Source: AP-15 sp045802495 (GTDB lineage Bacteria; Pseudomonadota; Alphaproteobacteria; ATCC43930; CGMCC-115725). From it: a stretch of 15,702 bases of DNA. This document shows positions 1 to 7,296 of the stretch, piece after piece. The notes below the pieces were generated by a model. That model did not search any database. It saw nothing but the letters and a program-made list of their open reading frames with translations, and was not told the DNA's origin. The stretch lies in the NCBI GenBank assembly GCA_045802495.1, contig JBJMQW010000214.1, positions 1 to 15,702 of the forward strand, read 5' to 3'. Both the position numbers and the translations under genes were made by a program. Each line of letters starts with the position of its first letter. The first letter of the stretch is position 1.

Positions 1-116
1 CCCGCTGCCTGTTCGAACGCCGCCACCTCGGCGCCATCGAAAAACCCCCGCCCGTCAACCCGAGCCGCCGTCAATGCCCAAACTCCGAACATCAGCTGAG
101 CTTCAGCTATGCCTGA
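1..116. other. ambiguous left edge, possible gene fragment
   Basis: Two readings with coding-like third-position GC bias compete here, and neither can be named. On the plus strand the frame starting at base 3 is open from the window edge to a TGA at 114-116, 37 codons containing CLFERRHLGAIEK, and stops just before the repeat that begins at 119. On the minus strand a frame starting ATG at 92 runs off the left edge and reads MFGVWALTAARVDGRGFF. The stretch is too short to recognise a family. The plus-strand reading is slightly favoured because its stop abuts the repeat, as expected for a repeat lodged just after a gene. Confidence 0.25.
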
Positions 117-118
117 GT

Positions 119-269
119 TTCCCCGGACAGCCCTGCGCAATGCGGGAGAGGGCGAACCCAGCCCGAAAGGGCTGGGTGGGTGAGGGCCCACGGCTCTTAC
201 CACGCTCCCCCTCACCCGCCTCGCAGTACTCGGCACCCTCTCCCGCAATACGCAGGGCTGTCCGGGGAA
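119..269. repeat. 151-bp MITE-like palindromic element with 34-bp inverted arms
   Basis: The left arm (119-152) and the reverse complement of the right arm (236-269) match at 32 of 34 positions; both begin TTCCCCGGACAGCCCTGCG. The interior holds two more perfect stems: ACCCAGCCC/GGGCTGGGT (156-164 and 169-177) closed by a GAAA loop, and GGGTGAGGG/CCCTCACCC (178-186 and 209-217). No transposase is present, so if mobile it would have to be mobilised in trans, like a MITE, or act as a structured intergenic repeat. The short open frame across it is incidental. A half copy lies at 451-484 and a fragment of its interior recurs at 10776-10805. Confidence 0.8.
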
Positions 270-312
270 TAAGAGACGGTTGAGAAATCGGTCACAGACC
301 CAACCAGGTCGC

Positions 313-397
313 GTCATGGCCGTGCTAGACACGGCCATCCACGTCTTCCGACCGCGGACTGGCCTTCGTGGATGGCCGGATCAAATCCGGCCATGAC
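313..397. repeat. 85-bp nested (cloverleaf-like) palindromic repeat
   Basis: Outer arms GTCATGGCCG (313-322) and CGGCCATGAC (388-397) enclose inner arms CGGCCATCCACG (332-343) and CGTGGATGGCCG (367-378), all perfect. Two competing local hairpins also form: GGCCGTG/CACGGCC (318-324 and 330-336) and GGCCGGAT/ATCCGGCC (374-381 and 385-392). The element can thus fold as one long stem or as two flanking hairpins. One translation of its right half gives MDGRIKSGHD, a string I recognise as a recurrent spurious translation of intergenic repeats in Rhizobiales-type genomes. It is intergenic and carries no gene. Confidence 0.75.
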
Positions 398-536
398 AGT
401 CTTAAATTGTATTGGAAACCGAAGATAACCTTTACGATTATGCAACAATTTTCCCCAGACAGCCCCACGCAGCGCGCGAGAGGGGCAATTTCTTGCATTC
501 TCAATACGAGCGCTCAGCGGATTGGGTCACGCGCCC
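398..536. other. non-coding spacer downstream of the efflux operon
   Basis: The first 50 bases are clearly more AT-rich than the rest of the window; the remainder contains the half repeat at 451-484. I see no convincing Rho-independent terminator for the minus-strand operon that ends at 537: no strong stem followed by a T-run is present in that direction. Termination may be Rho-dependent or aided by the palindromes further down. Confidence 0.5.
451..484 (+). repeat. degenerate half copy of the 34-bp repeat arm
   Basis: This segment aligns without gaps to the left arm at 119-152, matching at 28 of 34 positions, beginning TTCCCCAGACAGCCCC and ending GAGAGGG. No matching opposite arm follows, so it looks like a decayed or solo arm of the same repeat family. 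Confidence 0.65.
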
Positions 537-3500
537 TCACTCGCCGGGTTCGCGAATGCCGGCGGAACGCAAGGCAGGGTGACGGAAGCGCCAGCGCCGT
601 TGGCCCCACAGCCGGAAGCGGTCGAGATAGAGATAGATGACCGGCGTCGTGTAGAGGGTTAGGAGCTGGCTCACGATCAGCCCGCCAACGACCGAGATCC
701 CCAGCGGGCGCCGCAATTCCGAGCCTTCACCAAACCCGATTGCCAGCGGCAACGCCCCAAGCATCGCCGCCAGGGTTGTCATCATGATCGGCCGAAACCG
801 TTTGAGGCATGCCTCGTAGATCGCGTCGCGCGGGCTCAAGCCGAGCCTGCGTTCGGCGTCGAGCGCGAAGTCGATCATTATGATGGCATTCTTCTTGACG
901 ATCCCGATCAGCAATACGACGCCGATCAGCGCTACGATGCTGAATTCGGTATCCGTGGCGATCAGCGCGAGGACAGCCCCTGCCCCCGCGGAGGGCAAAG
1001 TGGAAAGAATCGTGATCGGGTGGATGTAGCTCTCATACAGCACGCCGAGCACGATATAAACGGCAAGCAGCGCGGCGGCGATCAGGTACGGTTGGTTTGC
1101 GAGCGAGTCCCGAAAGACCTTGGTGGCGCCCTCAAATCCGCCTCGGATCGAGGCTGGCATACCAAGCTGGCCGACCTTATTGTCGATCGCCGCTGTTGCT
1201 TCGCCGAGAGACACGTTTGGCGCGAGATTGAACGAAATTGTCGCCGCGACAAACAGATTGCGGTGATCAACCGAGAGCGGCGTCTTCCCGGTGCCGAAAT
1301 GGGCAAACGCGGAGAGCGGAACCATGGTTTCCGGAGAGGTGCTGACCGCAGTGCCAGTCGAGGTGGAGCGCCGGCCGGGGTTGGCGATGGCATTATTGGC
1401 CTGATTGCGAGCCCGATCTCCGGCAATCCGGGCGGTCGCCGCGGCCCTGCTGTCGCTGTGCTGCCCCGGTTCTTTGGCAAGCACCGTGCCGTCCAGCGGC
1501 TGGGTGGCTTGGGTGCCGCTGACCGGCCCCCCGCCGGTGCTGACATGGATCTGGCTCAAAACTTCGGGGCTTTGCCAGAACTCGGGCGCCACTTCCATTA
1601 TGACGTGGTACTGGTTCCTTGCCGCATAAATGGTGGATACCTGCCGCTGGCCGAAGGCATCGTAGAGGGTGTTGTCGATCTGACCGACGGTGAGACCGAG
1701 CCGCGCCGCGGTGCTGCGGTCGATGATGAGCTCGGCTTCGAGCCCCTTTTGCTGCTGGTCGAGATAGACATCTTCCAGGGCCGGCACTTCTCGCAACGCC
1801 GCTTCGACTTTGGTGGCCCAGTACGAAATTTCGTCAACGTCGTCGCCCCGCAGAATGTATTGGAATTGGCTCCAATGCGCGCCGATCGACAATTCCGGCC
1901 ATGCCGTAAACCAGTGTCCCGCGACCGAAACCTCGCGGAGCTTCTGGCGCCAGCTGTTCATCACCTGCTCGGCCGATACATTGCGCTCGGCCAGCGGTTT
2001 TAAGGCGGCAAAAATAAAGCAAGTGTTCGTCTGGCTGCCCCCGGTAGAGCCGCTGATGCTCTCGACCGCCGGGTCCTGCCGCAGTAGTTCCAGAGCCTGG
2101 GTCATTTTCTGCTGCATGAGCTGGAACGAGGTGCTTTGGTCAGCGGACAGCCCGCCCATAATCAAGCCGTTGTCCTGCTGCGGAACAAATCCTTTGGGGA
2201 TGATGACAAATAAGTAAATAGTGGAGCCCAGCGTCGCAAACAGGCTCAACATGACGACCGCCGGCCATTGCAACGCCCGACGCAAAGTACGGTCGTAAAG
2301 GTTCAGCCCGGTGTCGAAGAGTCGCTCGCCCGCCCGGTACAGTCGCCCGCGCGCATGTTTGTTCTGGTCGGCGAGCAGATAGGCGCACATCATCGGCGTC
2401 ACTGTCAGCGAAACGACCAGCGAGATCATAATCGCCGCCGACAAGGTCATCGCGAACTCGCGAAACAAACGCCCGATCAGGCCTCCCATTAGTAAAATCG
2501 GTACAAAGACAGCGATCAAGGACAGGCTCATCGAAAGGACGGTGAAGCCGACCTCGCGGGCGCCTTGCACAGCAGCCTGCATCCGCGACATTCCGCCTTC
2601 GATATGGCGCGTTACGTTTTCCAATACGACAACTGCATCGTCGACGACCAATCCTGTCGAGATCGTCAGAGCCATCAGCGACAGATTGTTGAGACTGTAG
2701 CCCAGAAGATACATCACCCCGAAAGTGCCGATCAGCGAGACCGGCACGGCGACGCTCGGGATGAGGGCCGCACCCAGCTTACGCAGGAACACGAAGACAA
2801 CGAGTATGACGAGACCAATCGCTATGATCAGGGTCCGCTGGACATCGTGCAGCGATGCCTTGATCGTTTTCGTGCGGTCCATCGTTAGATGGATATTGAT
2901 CGCACCGGGGATCGACGCTTTGAGCTGCGGCAAGACGGCCTTGACGCGCGCGATAGTCTCGATGACGTTGGCGGCCGGCTGCCGGTAGAGAACCACCAAA
3001 ACCGCGGGCTTGCCATTCGAAAGCCCGAGATTGCGAAGATTTTCCACCGAATCACGTATATCCGCGACGTCGGTCAACCGCACCGGCGCGCCCTTCCGAT
3101 AGGCGATCACCAGCGGCCGGTAATCTGCTGCACGGCTCGCCTGATCGTTGGCGTAGATCTGATACCGGTGCTCCCCATCTTCGATCGCGCCCTTCGGACT
3201 GTGGGCGTTTGCAGAGGCCAGCGCCGCGCGCACGTCTTCAAATCCGATGCCGTATTTGAACAGCGCCGATGGGTTGAGCTCTACTCGCACCGCCGGTAGC
3301 GAACTCCCACTGATCCCGACCTGCCCGATGCCGTCGATCCTTGACAGCGCCTGCTGCATTACCGTCGACGCCGCATCGTAGATCTGCCCGCGCGTCAGCG
3401 TGTCGGAAGTCAGCGCCAGGATGGCGATCGGCGAAGCGGTCGGGTTGACCTTGCGGTAGGTCGGGTTCTGGCGCAGGCTGGCCGGCAGATCGGCGCGCGC

Positions 3501-3842
3501 GGCGTTGATCGCGGCCTGCACATCCCGCGCGGCGCCGTCGATGTCTCGATCAAGGTTGAATTGCAGAGTGATGCGGGTCTGACCAACCGTGCTCTCGGAC
3601 GCCATTTCGCTGACATCGGCGATGACCCCGAGATGGCGTTCCAGCGGTGTCGCCACACTCGCTGCCATTACGTTGGGGCTTGCGCCCGGCATCGCCGCAA
3701 ACACCGTGATCGTCGGGAAATCGATCTGCGGCAGCGGCGCCACCGGCAGTTTGAGATAGGCAAAAAAACCGGCAAGAACCAGGCCAAGGATCAGCAGCGT
3801 CGTCGCCACCGGCCGCTTGATACACAGGCTCCCCAAGCTCAA
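537..3842 (-). CDS. mdtC: RND multidrug efflux permease, MdtC type, second copy
   Basis: Proton-driven inner-membrane pump subunit of the AcrB/HAE1 RND family, 1101 residues. MdtC identity rests on PVATTLL near the N-terminus, LPVAPLPQIDFPTI, GAARDVQAAINAA and the C-terminal SGLR-type block with LLTLYTTPVIYLYLDR. The proton-relay residues are present: D401 and D402 (VVDDAVVVLEN) and K984 (GIVKKNAI). The usual two halves, each with a TM1/TM7-led periplasmic loop, are intact. A roughly 64-residue insertion spans residues 769-840. Residues 629-661 depart sharply from copy 1, replacing the RLFLRSAADIRVGG-type motif with GHWFTAWPELSIGA and losing two residues. The first possible start is TTG at 3842, 13 codons after an in-frame stop; its N-terminus aligns residue for residue with copy 1, but no clear ribosome site precedes it. 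It is last in the operon, 135 bp after copy 1. It arose by tandem duplication, is probably functional, and may have altered specificity. Confidence 0.93.
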   Translation of the reverse strand: MSLGSLCIKRPVATTLLILGLVLAGFFAYLKLPVAPLPQIDFPTITVFAAMPGASPNVMAASVATPLERHLGVIADVSEMASESTVGQTRITLQFNLDRDIDGAARDVQAAINAARADLPASLRQNPTYRKVNPTASPIAILALTSDTLTRGQIYDAASTVMQQALSRIDGIGQVGISGSSLPAVRVELNPSALFKYGIGFEDVRAALASANAHSPKGAIEDGEHRYQIYANDQASRAADYRPLVIAYRKGAPVRLTDVADIRDSVENLRNLGLSNGKPAVLVVLYRQPAANVIETIARVKAVLPQLKASIPGAINIHLTMDRTKTIKASLHDVQRTLIIAIGLVILVVFVFLRKLGAALIPSVAVPVSLIGTFGVMYLLGYSLNNLSLMALTISTGLVVDDAVVVLENVTRHIEGGMSRMQAAVQGAREVGFTVLSMSLSLIAVFVPILLMGGLIGRLFREFAMTLSAAIMISLVVSLTVTPMMCAYLLADQNKHARGRLYRAGERLFDTGLNLYDRTLRRALQWPAVVMLSLFATLGSTIYLFVIIPKGFVPQQDNGLIMGGLSADQSTSFQLMQQKMTQALELLRQDPAVESISGSTGGSQTNTCFIFAALKPLAERNVSAEQVMNSWRQKLREVSVAGHWFTAWPELSIGAHWSQFQYILRGDDVDEISYWATKVEAALREVPALEDVYLDQQQKGLEAELIIDRSTAARLGLTVGQIDNTLYDAFGQRQVSTIYAARNQYHVIMEVAPEFWQSPEVLSQIHVSTGGGPVSGTQATQPLDGTVLAKEPGQHSDSRAAATARIAGDRARNQANNAIANPGRRSTSTGTAVSTSPETMVPLSAFAHFGTGKTPLSVDHRNLFVAATISFNLAPNVSLGEATAAIDNKVGQLGMPASIRGGFEGATKVFRDSLANQPYLIAAALLAVYIVLGVLYESYIHPITILSTLPSAGAGAVLALIATDTEFSIVALIGVVLLIGIVKKNAIIMIDFALDAERRLGLSPRDAIYEACLKRFRPIMMTTLAAMLGALPLAIGFGEGSELRRPLGISVVGGLIVSQLLTLYTTPVIYLYLDRFRLWGQRRWRFRHPALRSAGIREPGE
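712..791. repeat. 80-bp perfect repeat, copy in second mdtC
   Basis: This tract is identical to 4153-4232 in the first mdtC, while neighbouring sequence differs every few bases. A second tract, 590-644, is identical to 4031-4085 over 55 bp. Both encode the C-terminal membrane block of the pump. The pattern is consistent with localised gene conversion between the tandem copies. Confidence 0.85.
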
Positions 3843-3977
3843 TTTCGAGCGCCTAGGCCGGCCGCGCGCCTGCCGAACCTATCGAAGCGGCGGCAGGTGC
3901 CTGGTGTCGTGACATGTCAGCAGATGCCGAAACTGAGGCAGCCACCACTGGAGCCCGGCTGCCTTTGCCGCAGACTT
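3843..3977 (-). other. intercistronic spacer with two hairpins between the mdtC copies
   Basis: The 135-bp gap holds two inverted repeats. GCGCCTGCCG (3866-3875) pairs with CGGCAGGTGC (3891-3900) at 9 of 10 positions around a 15-nt loop. GGCAGCC (3937-3943) pairs perfectly with GGCTGCC (3957-3963) around 13 nt. Neither is followed by a T-run on the minus strand, so they look like mRNA-processing or stability structures rather than terminators. The mdtB-mdtC junction upstream is only 7 bp, so copy 2 is translationally uncoupled from the rest. Confidence 0.55.
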
Positions 3978-6900
3978 TCATTCGCCAGGTTCGACGATGT
4001 GGCGCATCGGGAAACTCGGGTGGCGGGAGTGCCAGCGCCGTTGGCCCCACAGCCGGAAGCGGTCGAGATAGAGATAGATGACCGGAGTGGTGTAGAGGGT
4101 TAGAAGCTGGCTGACGATCAGCCCGCCGACGATCGAAATTCCCAGTGGGCGTCGCAATTCCGAGCCTTCACCAAACCCGATTGCCAGCGGCAACGCCCCA
4201 AGCATCGCCGCCAGGGTTGTCATCATGATCGGGCGGAACCGTTTGAGGCATGCCTCGTAAATCGCCTCGCGCGAGCTCAGACCGAGGCTGCGCTCGGCGT
4301 CGAGCGCAAAATCGATCATCATGATCGCGTTCTTCTTGACGATGCCGATCAGCAGGATCACGCCGATCAACGCCATAATGCTGAATTCGGTGTTGGTGGC
4401 GATCATCGCGAGCACTGCGCCGGCGCCTGCCGAAGGCAATGTCGAGAGAATGGTGATCGGATGAACATAGCTCTCGTACAGTATACCGAGAACAACGTAG
4501 ACAGAGAGCAATGCTGCCGCGATCAGGAAAGGCTCGTTGGCGATCGATTGCTGAAACACCCTCGCGGTGCCTTGAAAGGCGCCGTGAATCGACGCCGGCA
4601 CGCCGAGGCGCACCATGCTGTCTTCGATCGCCGCGGTCGCCTCACCGAGTGAGACCCCCGGCGCGAGATTGAACGAGATCGTCGAAGCGACAAAAAGGTT
4701 TTGGTGATTGACGGCGAGCGGGGTATTGCCGGGACCGAAATGTGCAAATGCGGATAGCGGAACCATCGTCTCTTGGAAGGTGCTGACGGCAGCCCCTGTC
4801 GATGTGCCGCTGCGGCCCGTATTGGCGAGCGCATTGTTGGCGGCATTGCGGGCGGAATTGCCGGCGATCTGGGTGGTTGTCGTGGCGGCGGCGCCGCTGT
4901 TCTTCGGTGGCACCTTGGCAAGCACAGTGCCGGCCAAAGGCTGCGTCGCTTGTGTGCCGCTGACCGCTCCGCCGCTGGTGCTGACATAGATCTGCTTCAG
5001 CATCTCCGGGTCCTGCCAGAACTCGGGCGCCACTTCCATCACCACATGGTATTGGTTCTGCGCGGCATAGATGGTCGACACTTGGCGCTGCCCGAAGGCG
5101 TCATAGAGCGTATTGTCGATCTGGCTGACCGTCAGCCCGAGCCGCGCCGCCGTGGCGCGGTCGATCACCAGCTCGGTTTCGAGCCCCTTTTGCTGCTGGT
5201 CGAGATTGACATCGGTCAGCTGCGGCAGTTTCTGTAGCGCGGCCTCGATCTTGGGCGCCCACTCATAGATATCTTCTGTGCTGTCGGACTGCAGAGTGTA
5301 TTGGTATTCGGCATTGTTCACGCGGCCGCCAACCCGGATGTCGGCCGCCGACCGGAGGAAAAGCCGGGCCCCGGCGACCGCGTTCAGTTTTGGCCGCAGC
5401 CGGGCCATGATCTCCGGCCCCGATACCTTGCGCTCCGACAGCGGCTTCAATACGACAAAAATAAAGCCGGAATTGGTTTGACCGCCGCCAGTGAATCCGT
5501 TGACGGTCGCCACCGCTGCATCCTGACGCAAAATGTCGACAAACTGTGTCAGCTTCTGCTGCATTGACTGGAACGAGATGCTCTGGTCGGCTTGAATGCC
5601 GCCGATCAGCAACCCGTTGTCCTGCTGCGGAATGAAGCCTTTCGGCACGATCATGAACAGATAAATGGCAAAGCCCAGAGTCGCGACGAGACTCAACATG
5701 ACAAGGGCCGGCCACTGCAGTGCCCGCCGCAAGGAGCGGTCGTAGAGCCTCAGCACCGCCTCGAAGACGCGTTCGCCGGTCCGGTACAACTGCCCGTGCG
5801 TGCCCTCGCCCCGGTTGGGCAGCAAATAGGCGCACATCATTGGCGTCGTCGTCAGCGAGACCACCAGCGAGATCATGATCGCGACCGACAAGGTCATCGC
5901 GAATTCGCGGAACAGCCGCCCGACAATGCCGCCCATCAGCAGGATCGGAATAAACACGGCAACGAGAGAAACGCTCATCGACAGCACGGTAAAGCTAACC
6001 TCGCGGGCGCCCTGCAAGGCAGCCTGCATCCGCGTCATTCCGGCTTCGATGTGTCGCGTCACGTTCTCCAGCACGACGATCGCATCGTCGACGACAAAAC
6101 CGGTCGAGATCGTCAGCGCCATCAGCGAGAGGTTGTCGAGGCTGTAACCAAGTAGGTACATCGCGCCGAAAGTACCGATCAGCGAGACCGGAACCGCGAC
6201 AGCCGGGATCAGGGTCGCGCGCAGATTGCGCAGAAACAGGAAGACGACGAGGATCACCAGGCCAATCGCGATCAGCAGGGTGCGCTCGACATCGTGCAGC
6301 GAGGTCCGGATCGTCGTCGTCCGGTCCATCGTCAGATCGACATTGATCGCGCTCGGGATCGAGGCTTCGAGCTGCGGCAGCAGTTCTTTCACCCGGTCGA
6401 CGGTCTCGATGATGTTGGCGCCGGGCTGCCGGTAGAGAAATATCAGAACCGCCGGCTTGCCATTGGAAAGACCTTGGTTGCGCAGATTTTCCACCGAGTC
6501 GCGGATTTCGCCGATATCGGTCAGGCGCACCGGCGAGCCGTCGCGGTAGGCGATCACCAGAGGCCGGTAGTCGGCAGCGCGGTTGGCCTGGTCGTTGGTG
6601 TAGATCTGGAACCTGCGGTCACCGTCTTCGAGCGCGCCCTTCGGGCTGTGGGCATTGGCCGAAGCGAGCGCCGCGCGCACGTCTTCGAGGCCGATGCCGT
6701 ATTTGAACAGTGCGAGCGGGTTCAGCTCGACCCGCACCGCTGGCAGCGAAGAGCCGCTGATGACGACCTGACCGATGCCGTCGATCTGCGACAGGGCCTG
6801 CTGCATGACCGTCGAGGCGGCGTCGTAGATCTGGCCGCGGGTCAAGGTGTCGGAGGTCATCGCCAGTATCGCGACTGGTGCGTCGGCGGGGTTGACCTTG

Positions 6901-7289
6901 CGATAGGTCGGGTTCTGGCGCAGGCTCGTCGGCAGGTCGGCGCGCGCCGCGTTGATCGCCGCCTGGACGTCTCGGGCGGCCCCATCAATGCTGCGGCTGA
7001 GCCCGAACTGCAATGTAATCCGGGTGGTGCCGACCGTGCTCTGCGACGTCATCTCGGTGACGTCGGCGATGATCCCGAGATGCCGTTCGAGCGGCGTGGC
7101 CACGGTCGCCGCCATCGTGTCAGGGCTCGCGCCAGGCATCGTCGCAAATACCGAGATGGTCGGGAAGTCGACCTGCGGCAGCGGCGCGACCGGCAGCTTC
7201 AGATAGGCGAAGAACCCGGCGAGAGCGATGCCGATCGTCAATAGCGTCGTGGCGACCGGCCGCCTGATGAACGGCTCCGAGGGATTCAC
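3978..7289 (-). CDS. mdtC: RND multidrug efflux permease, MdtC type, first copy
   Basis: Inner-membrane RND pump subunit, 1103 residues from the chosen start, about 75 longer than E. coli MdtC (about 1025). Diagnostic segments are PVATTLLTIG, LPVAPLPQVDFPTI, TREV-like GAREVSFTVLSMS, LMGGIVGRLFREF and ILYESYVHPITILSTLPSAGAGA. Proton-translocation residues D401, D402 and K986 are present. The excess length is largely an Ala/Ser/Thr/Asn-rich insertion at residues 771-842, between IYVS and VPLSAFA, in the second periplasmic porter region. GTG at 7287-7289 is chosen because it lies 7 bp after the mdtB stop and makes the N-terminus the same length as copy 2; an ATG at 7361 would overlap mdtB by 65 bp. 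In E. coli MdtC pairs with MdtB in a heterotrimer exporting bile salts and novobiocin-type compounds; that substrate range is not shown here. Confidence 0.95.
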   Translation of the reverse strand: MNPSEPFIRRPVATTLLTIGIALAGFFAYLKLPVAPLPQVDFPTISVFATMPGASPDTMAATVATPLERHLGIIADVTEMTSQSTVGTTRITLQFGLSRSIDGAARDVQAAINAARADLPTSLRQNPTYRKVNPADAPVAILAMTSDTLTRGQIYDAASTVMQQALSQIDGIGQVVISGSSLPAVRVELNPLALFKYGIGLEDVRAALASANAHSPKGALEDGDRRFQIYTNDQANRAADYRPLVIAYRDGSPVRLTDIGEIRDSVENLRNQGLSNGKPAVLIFLYRQPGANIIETVDRVKELLPQLEASIPSAINVDLTMDRTTTIRTSLHDVERTLLIAIGLVILVVFLFLRNLRATLIPAVAVPVSLIGTFGAMYLLGYSLDNLSLMALTISTGFVVDDAIVVLENVTRHIEAGMTRMQAALQGAREVSFTVLSMSVSLVAVFIPILLMGGIVGRLFREFAMTLSVAIMISLVVSLTTTPMMCAYLLPNRGEGTHGQLYRTGERVFEAVLRLYDRSLRRALQWPALVMLSLVATLGFAIYLFMIVPKGFIPQQDNGLLIGGIQADQSISFQSMQQKLTQFVDILRQDAAVATVNGFTGGGQTNSGFIFVVLKPLSERKVSGPEIMARLRPKLNAVAGARLFLRSAADIRVGGRVNNAEYQYTLQSDSTEDIYEWAPKIEAALQKLPQLTDVNLDQQQKGLETELVIDRATAARLGLTVSQIDNTLYDAFGQRQVSTIYAAQNQYHVVMEVAPEFWQDPEMLKQIYVSTSGGAVSGTQATQPLAGTVLAKVPPKNSGAAATTTTQIAGNSARNAANNALANTGRSGTSTGAAVSTFQETMVPLSAFAHFGPGNTPLAVNHQNLFVASTISFNLAPGVSLGEATAAIEDSMVRLGVPASIHGAFQGTARVFQQSIANEPFLIAAALLSVYVVLGILYESYVHPITILSTLPSAGAGAVLAMIATNTEFSIMALIGVILLIGIVKKNAIMMIDFALDAERSLGLSSREAIYEACLKRFRPIMMTTLAAMLGALPLAIGFGEGSELRRPLGISIVGGLIVSQLLTLYTTPVIYLYLDRFRLWGQRRWHSRHPSFPMRHIVEPGE
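4153..4232. repeat. 80-bp perfect repeat, copy in first mdtC
   Basis: This is the partner of 712-791, in the same orientation and at the same place in the reading frame, about 3.4 kb away. The companion 55-bp identity is at 4031-4085. Long direct identities within one operon also make the region prone to deletion of one copy by recombination. Confidence 0.85.
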
Positions 7290-7296
7290 CGGCTGC

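Noticed and set aside
1..536. CRISPR-like array from the clustered repeats
   Set aside because: The repeats are inverted and of different families, with no regular spacing and no cas genes.
368..640. Small plus-strand frame starting MDGRIKSGHD
   Set aside because: This string is a recurrent translation of an intergenic palindrome; the frame then runs antisense into mdtC.
1020..2003. Long plus-strand open frame (327 codons) antisense to the second mdtC
   Set aside because: It mirrors a strongly conserved RND gene, has no recognisable domain, and is expected from the GC bias of the opposite strand.
6294..7244. Long plus-strand open frame (316 codons) antisense to the first mdtC
   Set aside because: Same reason; its Arg/Asp/His-rich content is typical of an antisense reading of a GC-rich gene.
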